From Massilia sp. YIM B02443 (lineage in GTDB: Bacteria; Pseudomonadota; Gammaproteobacteria; Burkholderiales; Burkholderiaceae_D), in the NCBI RefSeq assembly GCF_030411955.1, contig NZ_JASNRA010000011.1, positions 1-64,000 of the forward strand: a stretch of 64,000 nt of DNA. The letters are read 5' to 3'. A model generated the notes under the pieces. The model was given only the letters and a program-made list of their open reading frames with translations, was not told where the DNA came from and made no database searches. The stretch's first letter is position 1, and each line of letters begins with the position of its first letter. A program made the position numbers and the translations under genes. Of this stretch, positions 17,932-27,082 are shown one piece after another.

Positions 17932-18588
17932 TCAACGCGGCGTTTTCTTGGGCGTAAAGAACTTCACTGCCGCCCTTGCATTCGCCTTGACCGTGTAATC
18001 GATCACCGCAAACTGCTCCTCCAGCGCCTCGGCCATCACGCTGCCCGGGCTGGGCGGCGGCAGTTCGAGGTGGGCGTCGGCTTCGCCATACTCGCGCTTG
18101 ATGCGCATCCCGGCCTTCTTGGCGATGTGCATCATGGTCTGGTTCGATGTCAGGCACTGCATGTACAGCGTGTCGACGTCCGAATTGCGGCAGTGGATCG
18201 CGGCGCGCTGGAACAGGCGGGTACCGACGCCCTGCCCGCGCGCCGAGCTTGAGACCGACACGCCGAACTCGGCGATCTGTTCCTTGTCGGTCTTCTTCCC
18301 GTCCGACGGCGCAAACGCCAGGTGGCCCACGCCCACCAGCTGGAACACGCTGTTCACTACGCCGAACACGATGTCGCGCGAGAAGTCGATCTTGCCGACA
18401 TAGGCCGTGATTCCCTCGTCCGGCACCATGCTGCCGAAGCGCAGCAGGCGGTCGCCGCTGTCCAGCGCCAGCAGGTGGCGCAGGATGCGCCGGCGGTCGC
18501 GCTCGCCGAGCTCCTTGACCAGGATCGGGGCCTGGCCCTTCTTGCCGCGCAAGCCCTGGATCCAGCGCTGTAGTGGATTGTCCAGCAT
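17932..18588 (-). CDS. GNAT-family N-acetyltransferase
   Basis: A protein of 218 residues from the ATG at 18588, which has GAGGAC eight bases upstream; a GTG at 18609 is less likely. The acetyl-CoA-binding pyrophosphate loop is ARGQGVGTRL in the middle of the protein, preceded by strand FGVSVSSS. The N-terminal 30 residues are an extra basic extension. The substrate cannot be named. It is followed by the REP-like element and shares its strand with the diguanylate cyclase gene 36 bases upstream. Confidence 0.8.
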   Translation of the reverse strand: MLDNPLQRWIQGLRGKKGQAPILVKELGERDRRRILRHLLALDSGDRLLRFGSMVPDEGITAYVGKIDFSRDIVFGVVNSVFQLVGVGHLAFAPSDGKKTDKEQIAEFGVSVSSSARGQGVGTRLFQRAAIHCRNSDVDTLYMQCLTSNQTMMHIAKKAGMRIKREYGEADAHLELPPPSPGSVMAEALEEQFAVIDYTVKANARAAVKFFTPKKTPR

Positions 18589-18624
18589 GTTCACGTCCTC
18601 GTTGTGCACTGCAACCGGTCGATT

Positions 18625-20235
18625 CTAGCCGATCGGGTCGGCGTCCACGCCATTCGCCGTATCGGCGCCGATGGTGCGCGGCAATTCCCGCGGCAGTTCG
18701 CGCGGCGCCGGTCCCAGCCATTGGGATTGCGGGCTGACCACGAAGCGCCCCTTGCCGGCCTGTTTGGCTTCGTACATCGCCTTGTCGGCGTCGGCCAGCA
18801 GCGCTTCCTGCCCGCGCGCCGCGCCGGCCTGGCCGCGTGCGCTGGCGATGCCGATGCTGGCGGAAATGCTGACCGGATGGCCGTCGGCTTCGACGATCGA
18901 CTCGATCTGCTCCAGCGCCAGCCGCGCCACGCGCAGGGCGCCGTCGCGCGAGTTCACGTCTTCGAGCATGATCACGAATTCGTCGCCGCCGAGGCGCGCC
19001 AGCGCGTCTTCGGCGCGCAATTTCTCCTGCACCCGGCGCGCGACCAGTTGCAGCACCATGTCGCCGGTGGCATGGCCCCAGGTGTCGTTCACGGCTTTGA
19101 AACCATCGAGGTCGATGAACATCAGCACCACCACACTGTCGCGGCGATCGGCGCGCGCCAGCGCCCGTTCCAGCAGGCGCGTGATCTGGCGGTAGTTGAT
19201 CAGGCCGGTCAGGCTGTCGTGCTGGGCCAGGCGTTCGAGCTGGCGCGACTGCGCTTCCAGTTCGGCGGTGCGTTCGGCAACCCGGTGTTCCAGCGTCTCG
19301 TTGGCCGACTGCAGGCTGGCATTGACCTCGCCGATGATGCGGTAGCTGCGGCGCAGGCGCCAGCCGGCCCAGGCCAGCAGCACCAGCAGCACGGCCGAAT
19401 ACGCGAACAGGTAGCCGCGGTAGCGCTGGCGTTCCAGCAGCACGGCGTCGAACGAGCGGTCGAACTCGCGCTCCAGGCGCTCCAGCGCGGCGTCGCTGCC
19501 GGTGGCGGCGATCTGCGCTTCCAGCATGTTTTCCAGCGGACGCTTTTCCAGGATCACGCGGCAGCTGTGGATCACGGCATCCATCTTGTCGATCACGGCC
19601 GGAGAGAAGGCGATCTGCTGGGCGGCGACGTCGCCCAGGATCTCGTCGATGCGGGCCGCCAGTTTGGGCGTCGGGGCGATGTTGTAACGCAGGGTCTCGG
19701 TCAGCAGCGCGTTGAGGGTGGTGTCCAGCCGCACCACGATGCGCGCCGGCGCCAGCGCTCCTTCGATGCCGCTCAGCTCGGTCTTGAGGTCGGCCACCGC
19801 CGGCGGCATGTGCAGCAGCGCCGCGCGCAGCGGCGGATTGTGGACGGCAAACTGGCCGACCAGCATTTCCTTGTTGCGCAGCGCGGTTTCCAGATTGCCG
19901 AAGGCGGCCCGGGCGGCGCTGCCTTCGGCGCGCGGCAGGGCGTCGCGCAAGCGTTCCATCAGGTCGCGCATGCGCGGCAGCTGGGCGGTCAGCTTGGGGT
20001 CGGGCGAGGGGCGGCCGATGTGGGCGCGCAGGATGTTGGCGTCCCATTCGGCGTCGAGCTTTTCCAGCTCGCGCAGGTTGAGGGTGACGCGATTGCTGAT
20101 GGCGGGGTCGACCGATTCGGTGCGGATGTAGAGAAAAGCCAGCATCAGGGCCAGCGCAAGGACGGCCAGGCTCGCCAGCAACAGACGTCGGCGATGACTC
20201 CAGTTCGAGATGCGCCGCGCCAGCGGGGTGAACAT
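18625..20235 (-). CDS. Membrane diguanylate cyclase with periplasmic sensor region
   Basis: A protein of 536 residues from the ATG at 20235 (GGAG upstream). The first membrane span is at 18-37. A helical periplasmic region of about 215 residues ends in a second span near 255-275, followed by a coiled coil and a GGDEF domain. The signature GGDEF at 416-420 is intact, and an inhibitory RxxD site (RAED) lies at 407-410. It should make cyclic di-GMP with product inhibition. No EAL domain is present. The extracytoplasmic sensor has no recognised ligand-binding motif. Confidence 0.9.
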   Translation of the reverse strand: MFTPLARRISNWSHRRRLLLASLAVLALALMLAFLYIRTESVDPAISNRVTLNLRELEKLDAEWDANILRAHIGRPSPDPKLTAQLPRMRDLMERLRDALPRAEGSAARAAFGNLETALRNKEMLVGQFAVHNPPLRAALLHMPPAVADLKTELSGIEGALAPARIVVRLDTTLNALLTETLRYNIAPTPKLAARIDEILGDVAAQQIAFSPAVIDKMDAVIHSCRVILEKRPLENMLEAQIAATGSDAALERLEREFDRSFDAVLLERQRYRGYLFAYSAVLLVLLAWAGWRLRRSYRIIGEVNASLQSANETLEHRVAERTAELEAQSRQLERLAQHDSLTGLINYRQITRLLERALARADRRDSVVVLMFIDLDGFKAVNDTWGHATGDMVLQLVARRVQEKLRAEDALARLGGDEFVIMLEDVNSRDGALRVARLALEQIESIVEADGHPVSISASIGIASARGQAGAARGQEALLADADKAMYEAKQAGKGRFVVSPQSQWLGPAPRELPRELPRTIGADTANGVDADPIG

Positions 20236-20419
20236 GGTTTTTCTCCAAGGCAACGAAAAAGGGTTCCTCGAAGCATAACAAAACTTGGGGCGCGTCTGGT
20301 TGGAGCGTGTAACTACATGTAACAAGCAGCCATGACAGTGTCACAATTGTATGGATGTAAAATCAATCGTGTTGGCTTATATATCATGACTGCTGCGATG
20401 CAACGCCCGGATGCTGCCT

Positions 20420-21625
20420 TTATTCGGTCCCCTGCTCCTCCAGTTGCAACGCCACTTTCACGGCCTCCACCCTTGCCTGATGCACTGCTTCGGGAATGCT
20501 TGCGCGCTGATCGGCCAGGCGTCCGGCAATCTCGCCCGCATTCACGCCGCGCGCCGCGTTCAGCGCTTTGAGCAGGAAAACGCGCTGCGGACCCGGTTCG
20601 ACGCGCAGCGCATGCCCGTCGCCGCCGCCTCCGCATGTATCGCACTCGGCCGCCAGCAGCATCTGGTCGAAGCGCTCGGGCTTGCGCAGGCCGTCGCAGC
20701 GCTCGATCAGGCTGACGACCGCTTCGTCGCCCAGCGCCAGGGCGCGCTTGACGACGCCGTGCTCGCGCGCGGTCATCAGGGCCAGGTCGCGGCATTCGTT
20801 CGGCACCTTCAGGCGCTTGCACACGGCGCCGATCAGCGTGACGCCCTCGACATCGCGGCCCAGGCTGTGCATCAGGGCGGCGAAGCGGATTTCCAGCGCG
20901 TAGTCCTGTTCTGCGGCGTAATCGATCACGCGCATCACGTGCGTCCCGGTGTCGATCCCGGAATCGTGCGCGGCCGCTTGCGGCACGCCCCATAACGCAT
21001 CCAGTTCGGGCAGGATGCGCGCCAGCGCGCCGCAGTCGCGCAGCACGGCCAGCATGCGCGACGGACGGCGCTCCATCAGGCCGCGCGCCAGTTCCTGCCA
21101 GACGCGCTCGGGCACCAGGGCGTCGACTTCGCCATCGTCGACCATCTTTCTCATCAGGGCGTTGGTATCGTCCGCAACGCGAAAATCAGGAAGGCGCGCG
21201 GCGAAGCGGGCGATGCGCAGGATGCGCACCGGGTCTTCGGCGAAGGCCTCGGACACGTGGCGGAACAGGCGCGCCTCGAGGTCGCTCCGGCCGCCATAAG
21301 GATCGACGATGACGCCGTCGTCGCCCAGCGCCATCGCATTGATGGTCAGGTCGCGCCGCACCAGATCCTGCTCAAGCGTGACGTCGGGCGCGGCGTGGAA
21401 ACTGAAGCCGTGGTAGCCGGGCGCGGTCTTGCGCTCGGTGCGCGCCAGTGCGTATTCCTCGTGCGTCTTCGGATGCAAAAACACCGGAAAATCCTTGCCC
21501 ACCGCGCGGAAACCCGCGTCCAGCATCTGTTGCGGAGTGGCGCCAACCACCACGTGATCCTTGTCCTGCACGGGCAGGCCCAGCATTTCATCGCGCACCG
21601 CGCCGCCTACGACATAACTGCGCAT
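20420..21625 (-). CDS. cca: CCA tRNA nucleotidyltransferase with degenerate HD domain
   Basis: A protein of 401 residues that adds or repairs the 3' CCA of tRNAs. The nucleotidyltransferase head is intact: GGAVRD at 7-12, catalytic Asp21 and Asp23, then RRDLTINAMA and the DPVRILRIARFAAR motif. The E. coli enzyme also has an HD phosphohydrolase domain. Here the signature HD is His253-Ser254, and roughly 16 residues containing the downstream histidines are absent, so 2',3'-cyclic phosphodiesterase and phosphatase activities are probably lost. GGAG precedes the ATG, which starts four bases after the GST stop. Confidence 0.9.
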   Translation of the reverse strand: MRSYVVGGAVRDEMLGLPVQDKDHVVVGATPQQMLDAGFRAVGKDFPVFLHPKTHEEYALARTERKTAPGYHGFSFHAAPDVTLEQDLVRRDLTINAMALGDDGVIVDPYGGRSDLEARLFRHVSEAFAEDPVRILRIARFAARLPDFRVADDTNALMRKMVDDGEVDALVPERVWQELARGLMERRPSRMLAVLRDCGALARILPELDALWGVPQAAAHDSGIDTGTHVMRVIDYAAEQDYALEIRFAALMHSLGRDVEGVTLIGAVCKRLKVPNECRDLALMTAREHGVVKRALALGDEAVVSLIERCDGLRKPERFDQMLLAAECDTCGGGGDGHALRVEPGPQRVFLLKALNAARGVNAGEIAGRLADQRASIPEAVHQARVEAVKVALQLEEQGTE

Positions 21626-21629
21626 GCGA

Positions 21630-22346
21630 TTACTCCGGCAGATCGGCGTCGTGCAGCGGGGTCGGATCGGTTTCCGCCATCGCCTCGCTCACCCAGCGCG
21701 CCACCGCCGGGTGGGCCAGCATGCGGTCGCAATACGCCTGCAGCGCCGGCGCCAGTGCCACGCCGTAGGTCTTGAAGCGCATCACCACCGGCGCGTAGAA
21801 GGCATCCGCGATCGAGAACGCGCCGAACAAGAACTGGTGATGCCCGAAGCGCGACAGGCAGTCTTCCCAGATCTCGCAGATGCGGCCGATGTCGGCCTGG
21901 GCGCCCGGCGTGCGGCCACGGCCCGGCAGATAGGACTGGATGTGCATCGGCATCGCATTGCGCAGCTCGCCGAAGCCAGCATGCATCTCGGCCACGATCG
22001 AGCGCGCCAGCGCGCGCGCCGCCACGTCCTGCGGCCACATGTGCTTGTCGGGGAATTGCTCGGCCAGGTATTCGACGATGGCCAGGCTATCCCAGATCGT
22101 CATCTCGCCCGAGATCAGCACCGGCACCCGGCCCGCGTGCGAGTAGCGCGCGATCTCGTTGGCGGTGTCGCGCTGGTCGAGCAGGACCCGGATCTCGGTG
22201 AACGGAATGCCGAACGCCACCGCCGCCACCCACGGACGCATCGACCACGAGGACAGGTTCTTGTTGCCGATGACCAGGGTGAGGCCGGGCTGGCGCGCCT
22301 GTTCCAGGGTGTGCGAGAGGATCGGGTCGAGGTCGATGGTCTGCAT
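21630..22346 (-). CDS. Glutathione S-transferase family protein
   Basis: A protein of 238 residues. The thioredoxin-like N-terminal half begins LTLVIGNKNLSSWSMRPW, where one of the serines is the likely glutathione-activating residue. GRVPVL and the DSLAIVEYL helix follow, as in bacterial GSTs. The C-terminal half is the helical GST domain. Substrate and class are not determinable. It lies four bases upstream of cca and is probably co-transcribed with it. Confidence 0.85.
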   Translation of the reverse strand: MQTIDLDPILSHTLEQARQPGLTLVIGNKNLSSWSMRPWVAAVAFGIPFTEIRVLLDQRDTANEIARYSHAGRVPVLISGEMTIWDSLAIVEYLAEQFPDKHMWPQDVAARALARSIVAEMHAGFGELRNAMPMHIQSYLPGRGRTPGAQADIGRICEIWEDCLSRFGHHQFLFGAFSIADAFYAPVVMRFKTYGVALAPALQAYCDRMLAHPAVARWVSEAMAETDPTPLHDADLPE

Positions 22347-22452
22347 GGTGTCCGAGAAAATTCAAAAACCGGTTAAAAGAAATGTCTGCGCGCGACGGCG
22401 GCCGGGGCCACCGACAGCATGCCGCAGCGCTCGCTATCGGCGCCCTGCCCGG

Positions 22453-23421
22453 TCAGCGTCCTGCATGCGTCCGATAGCTGTCCAGCCGGTCGCCGCCCGC
22501 CAGGTAGTGCGGCGCGATCGCTTCGATCGACGAGAGCTTGAGTCCCAGCGCCGCGGCTGTCAAGGCGCGGGTGTCGGGCGCCACCACGTTGTCGACCCGC
22601 ATCGAGTCGAGATTGTCGCGGCTGATCAGGGGGTCGCCCGGCAATAACTCGAACAGGCGCGCCTGCAGCCGCGCCACGCCGTCCGGCAGCCCGATCACGC
22701 GCCGCTCGTGGCCGCTGTAGCGTCCCGCCAGCCGCACCAGCTCGGCCAGCGTGTACACGTTCGGACCGCCCAGCTCGACGACCGCACCGCGCGTGTCGTG
22801 GCGCATCAGCGCCATCGAGAAGGCGGCGGCCACGTCGCCCACCCACACCGGCTGGAAGCGGGCCGTGCTGCCGGCCAGCGGCACCACAGGCAGGTGGCGC
22901 TGCAGGCGCGCGAACATGGTCAAAAAGTGGTCGCCCTCGCCGAACACCACCGAGGGCCGGAAGATGGTGGCCGCGACCGTGTCTTCGGCGCGCGCCGCGG
23001 CCTCGCCGTCGGCCTTAGAGCGGCCGTACATCGAGGGGCTGGCGCCGCTCGCTCCCAGCGCGCTCATGTGCAGATAGCGCGGCACGCCGGCGGCCGCGCA
23101 GGCGGCGGCGATGCGGCGCGGCAGGTCGACGTGCAGGCGCCGGAAGCCGCTGCCGTACGGCCGGCCATGGCCGCCATGCAGCACGCCGACCAGGTTGATC
23201 ACGGCGTCGCGCCCGGCTGCCAGCCGGCGCAGCACGGCGTCGTCGTGGATGTCGGCGACCTCGACGTCGACGCCCGGCAGCATGGTGAGCGCACGCGCCG
23301 CTTCGTAGTGGCGCGCCGCCACCAGCACGCCCACGCCGTCGTCGGACAGGCGCGCGGCCAGGTGCTTGCCGATAAAGCCGGTGCCGCCGATCAGCAGCAC
23401 CCTGGGCGGGTTGACCGTCAT
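22453..23421 (-). CDS. NDUFA9-like NAD(P)-binding epimerase-fold protein
   Basis: A protein of 322 residues. The dinucleotide-binding motif GGTGFIG is at 12-18, followed by an atypical SDR fold with YGRSKADGEA as the Tyr-Lys region and VWVGDVAAA near residue 195. This is the complex I NDUFA9 subunit-like family of Betaproteobacteria. Whether it associates with bacterial complex I is not known. It lies 58 bases downstream of slt on the same strand. Confidence 0.82.
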   Translation of the reverse strand: MTVNPPRVLLIGGTGFIGKHLAARLSDDGVGVLVAARHYEAARALTMLPGVDVEVADIHDDAVLRRLAAGRDAVINLVGVLHGGHGRPYGSGFRRLHVDLPRRIAAACAAAGVPRYLHMSALGASGASPSMYGRSKADGEAAARAEDTVAATIFRPSVVFGEGDHFLTMFARLQRHLPVVPLAGSTARFQPVWVGDVAAAFSMALMRHDTRGAVVELGGPNVYTLAELVRLAGRYSGHERRVIGLPDGVARLQARLFELLPGDPLISRDNLDSMRVDNVVAPDTRALTAAALGLKLSSIEAIAPHYLAGGDRLDSYRTHAGR

Positions 23422-23479
23422 GACTGCCTCGGATGGGCAAATGGCGCCGGCATGGTCGGCCTTGACATGGTCTTGCTCC

Positions 23480-25537
23480 TCAGTCGAGCACGGACGCGCT
23501 GCCGCCGCGCGGGCTGATCGTGCCCAGGCGCGCCTTGAGCGACTGCGGCTTGCCCTCGAAGATCGAGGCGTAGTTGGTGGCGTTGGCCATCACGTTGCGC
23601 ACATAGCCGCGGGTCTCGGTGAACGGGATGGTTTCCACGAAGATCGCCCCTTCCATCGGCTTGTCCAGGCGCCCGCGCCAGGTGCGCGAACGGCCCGGCC
23701 CGGCGTTGTAGGCGGCGGTGGCCAGCACGTAGGAACCGTCGAAATTGCCCAGCACCATGTTCATGTAGTTGGCGCCGAGCGTGATATTGGTGCGGATGTC
23801 GTTGAGCATATCGTGCACAAAGTTGTCCAGGCCAATCTTGTTCGCCACCCATTTGCCGGTGGCGGGCATCACCTGCATCAGGCCGGATGCGCCGACGCCG
23901 GAGCGTGCGTCGCGGATGAAGCGCGACTCCTGGCGGATCAGGCCATACACCCAGGCCTTGTCCAGCCCGAGCCCCTGGGCCGTGGGCTTCAGGAGTTCGA
24001 GGTGCGGCGCCGGGAAGCGCTGGTCGTAGCTGAGTTCGGTGCGCGTGCGCAGCGAGGTTTCGACCATGCGGTCGAGCAGTTCGTTGCGGCGCGCCAGCTC
24101 GGCGGCGGCCAGTAACTGACGTTCAGACAGGTTCCGCAAGCCCCAGTTCCATTCGCGGTTGCCTTCCGCGCGCAGGCTCAAACTGTAGAACTTCAGCGCC
24201 CGTTGCAGGCTCGGATTGGCGCTCGCCTGCGCCAGCTCGGCGGCCGTGATCGGCGCCACCGGCGGCGGCGCCACCACCAGCCGGCCCAGCTCTTCCTGGG
24301 CCAGCTGGCCGTAGAAGGTCGATTGGGCGGCGATGCTGCCAAACAGATCGCGTGCCTCGACCGAGCGGCCCTCGGCCTGGTGCGCGCGCCCCAGCCAGTA
24401 GACCCAGGTGGAATCGCCCCGCAGCGCGGGCGGCATCGCCTCGATGCTGGCGCGCACTTCCTTCCAGTCGCCGCGGCGCAGCGCCATGCGCGTCTGCCAT
24501 TGCATCTGGAAGTCGGACAGCGGCGCACCCTTGGCGCGGCGCCAGTACTCGTCGGCCTCGGGCGCCAGTGCGATCGAGGCGGCCAGCGCCACGTTGGCCC
24601 AGCCGATCGCGCGCTCTTCGGCGTCCAGCTTGGGGCCGTTCTTTTCCAGTCCCACCGCCGCCAGCTTGAGGCTGGTGCGCGCCATGCGGCCCACCGCCAC
24701 CAGGTACAGTTCCTGTTCGGCGCGGGTCTTGCCGACGCCGCGCGCCATGGCCACCGCCGGCAGGTCGACCGCCTGGGTAGCGCGCGCCTCGGGCAGGCCG
24801 AGCAGCACGGCGGTGCGGCGCGCGGGACCGGTGGCATTGGTTTCGCCGGCCAGGCGCAGCTGGCGCAGCAGGTCGGCCTGGGTGAACTGGCCGTTGCGGG
24901 CCAGCTCGGCGATCAGGGCGGCGCAGCCGTCGCCGTAGCTGGGCGGATTGACCAGCAACGCGCGCGCATCCTGCGCCACCGCTTCGCCGCGGCTGGCGCG
25001 CGCCAGCAGGGCGTAGCAGCGCACCTGCAGGTCGCCGGACTGGCCCAGGCTGCCGACTTCGCGCAGGAAAGTGTTCCATTCGCCGCGCTTGCCGAGCTCG
25101 ACCAGCCAGTCGTTGCGCAGGCGGTCGGCCACGGCCGTGCCCTCATGGCGGCGCAGCACTTGCAGCACCTCGTCCTGGATGGCCTCGCGCAGGCGCGGTT
25201 TCAGACGATAATAGTCGACATACGGCGCCAGCAGGTAGTTGGGCGCCAGGCGCGAGGCAATGGCGTTGGCGCGCGCGCCGTCGTTCTGGCGCGAGGCTTC
25301 GCGCAGCAGCATGAAGTTATCGTCGTCGGCGCGCGCGTCGTTTGGCGCGGGCGGCAAGCCCTGCATCGCCGGCGCACTCGGTGCGCTGGGAGCGCCGGCG
25401 GGAACCGGCGGCAGCGCCACTTCGGGCGCGGGGGCATCGGAGTCTTCCTGCGCCAGCGCGGCGGGCGGCAGCGCACAGGACAGAACAAGGGCAATGGCGG
25501 CCGGTATTGCGCCGGCTGACAATTTCGATTGAAACAT
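23480..25537 (-). CDS. slt: Soluble lytic murein transglycosylase
   Basis: A protein of 685 residues from the ATG at 25537; a TTG two codons earlier is possible. A signal peptide ends at ALAQ (about 30). A long helical U-shaped region spans about 60-500. The C-terminal SLT domain has catalytic Glu537 in RQESRF, then GLMQVMPATG and AAYNAGPGR. It cleaves peptidoglycan to 1,6-anhydromuropeptides in the periplasm. It is divergent from the formyl-THF cyclo-ligase gene. Its length and domain order match Slt70. Confidence 0.92.
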   Translation of the reverse strand: MFQSKLSAGAIPAAIALVLSCALPPAALAQEDSDAPAPEVALPPVPAGAPSAPSAPAMQGLPPAPNDARADDDNFMLLREASRQNDGARANAIASRLAPNYLLAPYVDYYRLKPRLREAIQDEVLQVLRRHEGTAVADRLRNDWLVELGKRGEWNTFLREVGSLGQSGDLQVRCYALLARASRGEAVAQDARALLVNPPSYGDGCAALIAELARNGQFTQADLLRQLRLAGETNATGPARRTAVLLGLPEARATQAVDLPAVAMARGVGKTRAEQELYLVAVGRMARTSLKLAAVGLEKNGPKLDAEERAIGWANVALAASIALAPEADEYWRRAKGAPLSDFQMQWQTRMALRRGDWKEVRASIEAMPPALRGDSTWVYWLGRAHQAEGRSVEARDLFGSIAAQSTFYGQLAQEELGRLVVAPPPVAPITAAELAQASANPSLQRALKFYSLSLRAEGNREWNWGLRNLSERQLLAAAELARRNELLDRMVETSLRTRTELSYDQRFPAPHLELLKPTAQGLGLDKAWVYGLIRQESRFIRDARSGVGASGLMQVMPATGKWVANKIGLDNFVHDMLNDIRTNITLGANYMNMVLGNFDGSYVLATAAYNAGPGRSRTWRGRLDKPMEGAIFVETIPFTETRGYVRNVMANATNYASIFEGKPQSLKARLGTISPRGGSASVLD

Positions 25538-25662
25538 CCACAACTCTCACATTACGCTGCATTGAAACCATGACCGGCGAACCAAGAATACCACGCGGCA
25601 CCGAGCCCCAGCCACCGAAGGTCGAGGACGATGTCTCGCTGCAACAGCTTACCCAGGCGCTC

Positions 25663-26226
25663 ATGACGCAGGACAAGTCTGCCCTGCGCAGCGCCCTCAA
25701 GGCGCGGCGGCGCGCGATCGACCCGGCGCTCAAAGCCGCCTGGGACGAGCGCATCGGCGCAAGGGTGCTGGCCTGGTGGCGCGAGCATGCACAAGCATTT
25801 TCCAGCGCACATCCGGGTGCGCAGTTAGCTGTTTATTGGCCTCTGGCCGGCGAACCGGACTTGCTGCCAGCGTACGCGGAATTGGCGCGGCAAGGCGTAC
25901 GGCTGGCGTTGCCGGTGGTGCTGGAGCGCCACGCGGCGCTCGGATTTGCCGAGTGGATGCCGGGAGAAGCAACGGTCAGCGACCGGCTCGGGGTGGCGGT
26001 GCCGGCCAGCCTGCGGCTGGTGGAACGCCCGCCGGCGCTGCTGATTCCGTGCCTGGGATTCAATGCGCTGGGTTACCGGGTGGGGTATGGCGGCGGGTTC
26101 TACGACCGCACCCTGGCGCCTGAGCCGCGGCCGGCCACGGTCGGGATCGCGTACACCTGCCAGCTGGTGGAATTCGATGGCGACGCGCATGACGTGCCGT
26201 TGGATCGGGTGATTACCGAGGAATGA
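25663..26226 (+). CDS. 5-formyltetrahydrofolate cyclo-ligase
   Basis: A protein of 187 residues from the ATG at 25663, the usual family length; an in-frame ATG at 25570 would add 31 residues unlike the family. It converts 5-formyl-THF to 5,10-methenyl-THF with ATP. The N-terminal helix KSALRSALKARRRAID and the signature GYGGGFYDR near the C-terminus are clear. The E. coli homologue is YgfA. It is convergent with metF, another one-carbon gene, with a terminator hairpin between them. Confidence 0.87.
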   Translation: MTQDKSALRSALKARRRAIDPALKAAWDERIGARVLAWWREHAQAFSSAHPGAQLAVYWPLAGEPDLLPAYAELARQGVRLALPVVLERHAALGFAEWMPGEATVSDRLGVAVPASLRLVERPPALLIPCLGFNALGYRVGYGGGFYDRTLAPEPRPATVGIAYTCQLVEFDGDAHDVPLDRVITEE

Positions 26227-26251
26227 AAAACGCCGGGCAGTGCCCGGCGTT
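26226..26251 (-). terminator. Terminator between metF and the cyclo-ligase gene
   Basis: An 11-bp arm, AACGCCGGGCA, pairs with TGCCCGGCGTT. On the minus strand it is followed by a run of T residues, so it terminates metF well. On the plus strand the trailing T run is short, so it is probably weaker for the opposing gene. Confidence 0.85.
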
Positions 26252-26254
26252 CGA

Positions 26255-27082
26255 TCAACGCAGGCGCTGCCAGATCGCCGTCGTCGGCGCGGCCTGGTTC
26301 ATGCTGTAGAAATGCAGTCCCGGAGCGCCGCCCGCCAGCAGCCGTTCGCACAGCCCGGTCACCACGTCCAGCCCGAAAGCGCGGATCGAGGCGCTGTCGT
26401 CGCCGAAGCTGGCCAGTTTCAGGCGCACCCAGCGCGGGATCTCGGCGCCGCACATGTCCGAGAAACGCATCAGCTGCATGTAGTTGGTGATCGGCATGAT
26501 GCCGGCCACCACCGGCACGTCGACGCCCAGCTTGCGGGTGTTGTCGACGAACTGGAAATACGCGTCCGCGTTATAGAAGTACTGGGTGATGGCGGCATTC
26601 GCCCCGGCCTGCACCTTGCGCGCGAACGCCTGCAGGTCGTCCTGCGGCGAACGGGCTTGCGGGTGCATCTCGGGGTAGGCCGCGACCTCGATGTGGAACC
26701 AGTCGCCGGTTTCCTGGCGGATGAATTCCACCAGCTCGCTGGCATAGCGCAGCTCGCCCGCGCCGCCATAGCCGCTCGGCAAGTCGCCGCGCAGCGCCAC
26801 CAGGCGCCGGATGCCGCTGTCCTTGAACTGCTGCAGCACCTCGCGGATCGAGTCGCGGGTGGCGCCGATGCACGACAGGTGCGGCGCGGCCTGGTGGCCT
26901 TCGGCCATGATCTCGCGCACCGTCTGCAGCGTGCCCTGCTGGGTGCTGCCGCCGGCGCCGAAGGTCACCGAAAAATACTTTGGACCGAGCTCGGCCAGCT
27001 TGGTGCGGGCCAGGCGCAGCTTCTCGGCGCCTTCAGGGGTCTTGGGCGGAAAAAACTCGATACTGAAATCAGGAGTTTCCAT
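26255..27082 (-). CDS. metF: 5,10-methylenetetrahydrofolate reductase
   Basis: A protein of 275 residues from the ATG at 27082, giving the family start METPDFSIEFFPPKT. This flavoenzyme makes 5-methyl-THF for methionine synthesis. Recognised motifs are FEFFPPKT-like IEFFPPKTPEG, FGAGGST near 50, the folate-binding ALRGDLP and AGIMPITNY. The start overlaps the end of the upstream holin-like gene by 14 bases, so the two are coupled. The block ahcY, holin-like, metF supports remethylation of homocysteine. A terminator follows directly. Confidence 0.95.
   Translation of the reverse strand: METPDFSIEFFPPKTPEGAEKLRLARTKLAELGPKYFSVTFGAGGSTQQGTLQTVREIMAEGHQAAPHLSCIGATRDSIREVLQQFKDSGIRRLVALRGDLPSGYGGAGELRYASELVEFIRQETGDWFHIEVAAYPEMHPQARSPQDDLQAFARKVQAGANAAITQYFYNADAYFQFVDNTRKLGVDVPVVAGIMPITNYMQLMRFSDMCGAEIPRWVRLKLASFGDDSASIRAFGLDVVTGLCERLLAGGAPGLHFYSMNQAAPTTAIWQRLR

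Noticed and set aside
17858..20344. A long Arg/Pro-rich frame overlapping the GNAT and diguanylate cyclase genes
   Set aside because: It is a frame-shifted shadow on the same strand. It crosses two genes with independent starts and intact motifs, and runs into the REP-like repeat.
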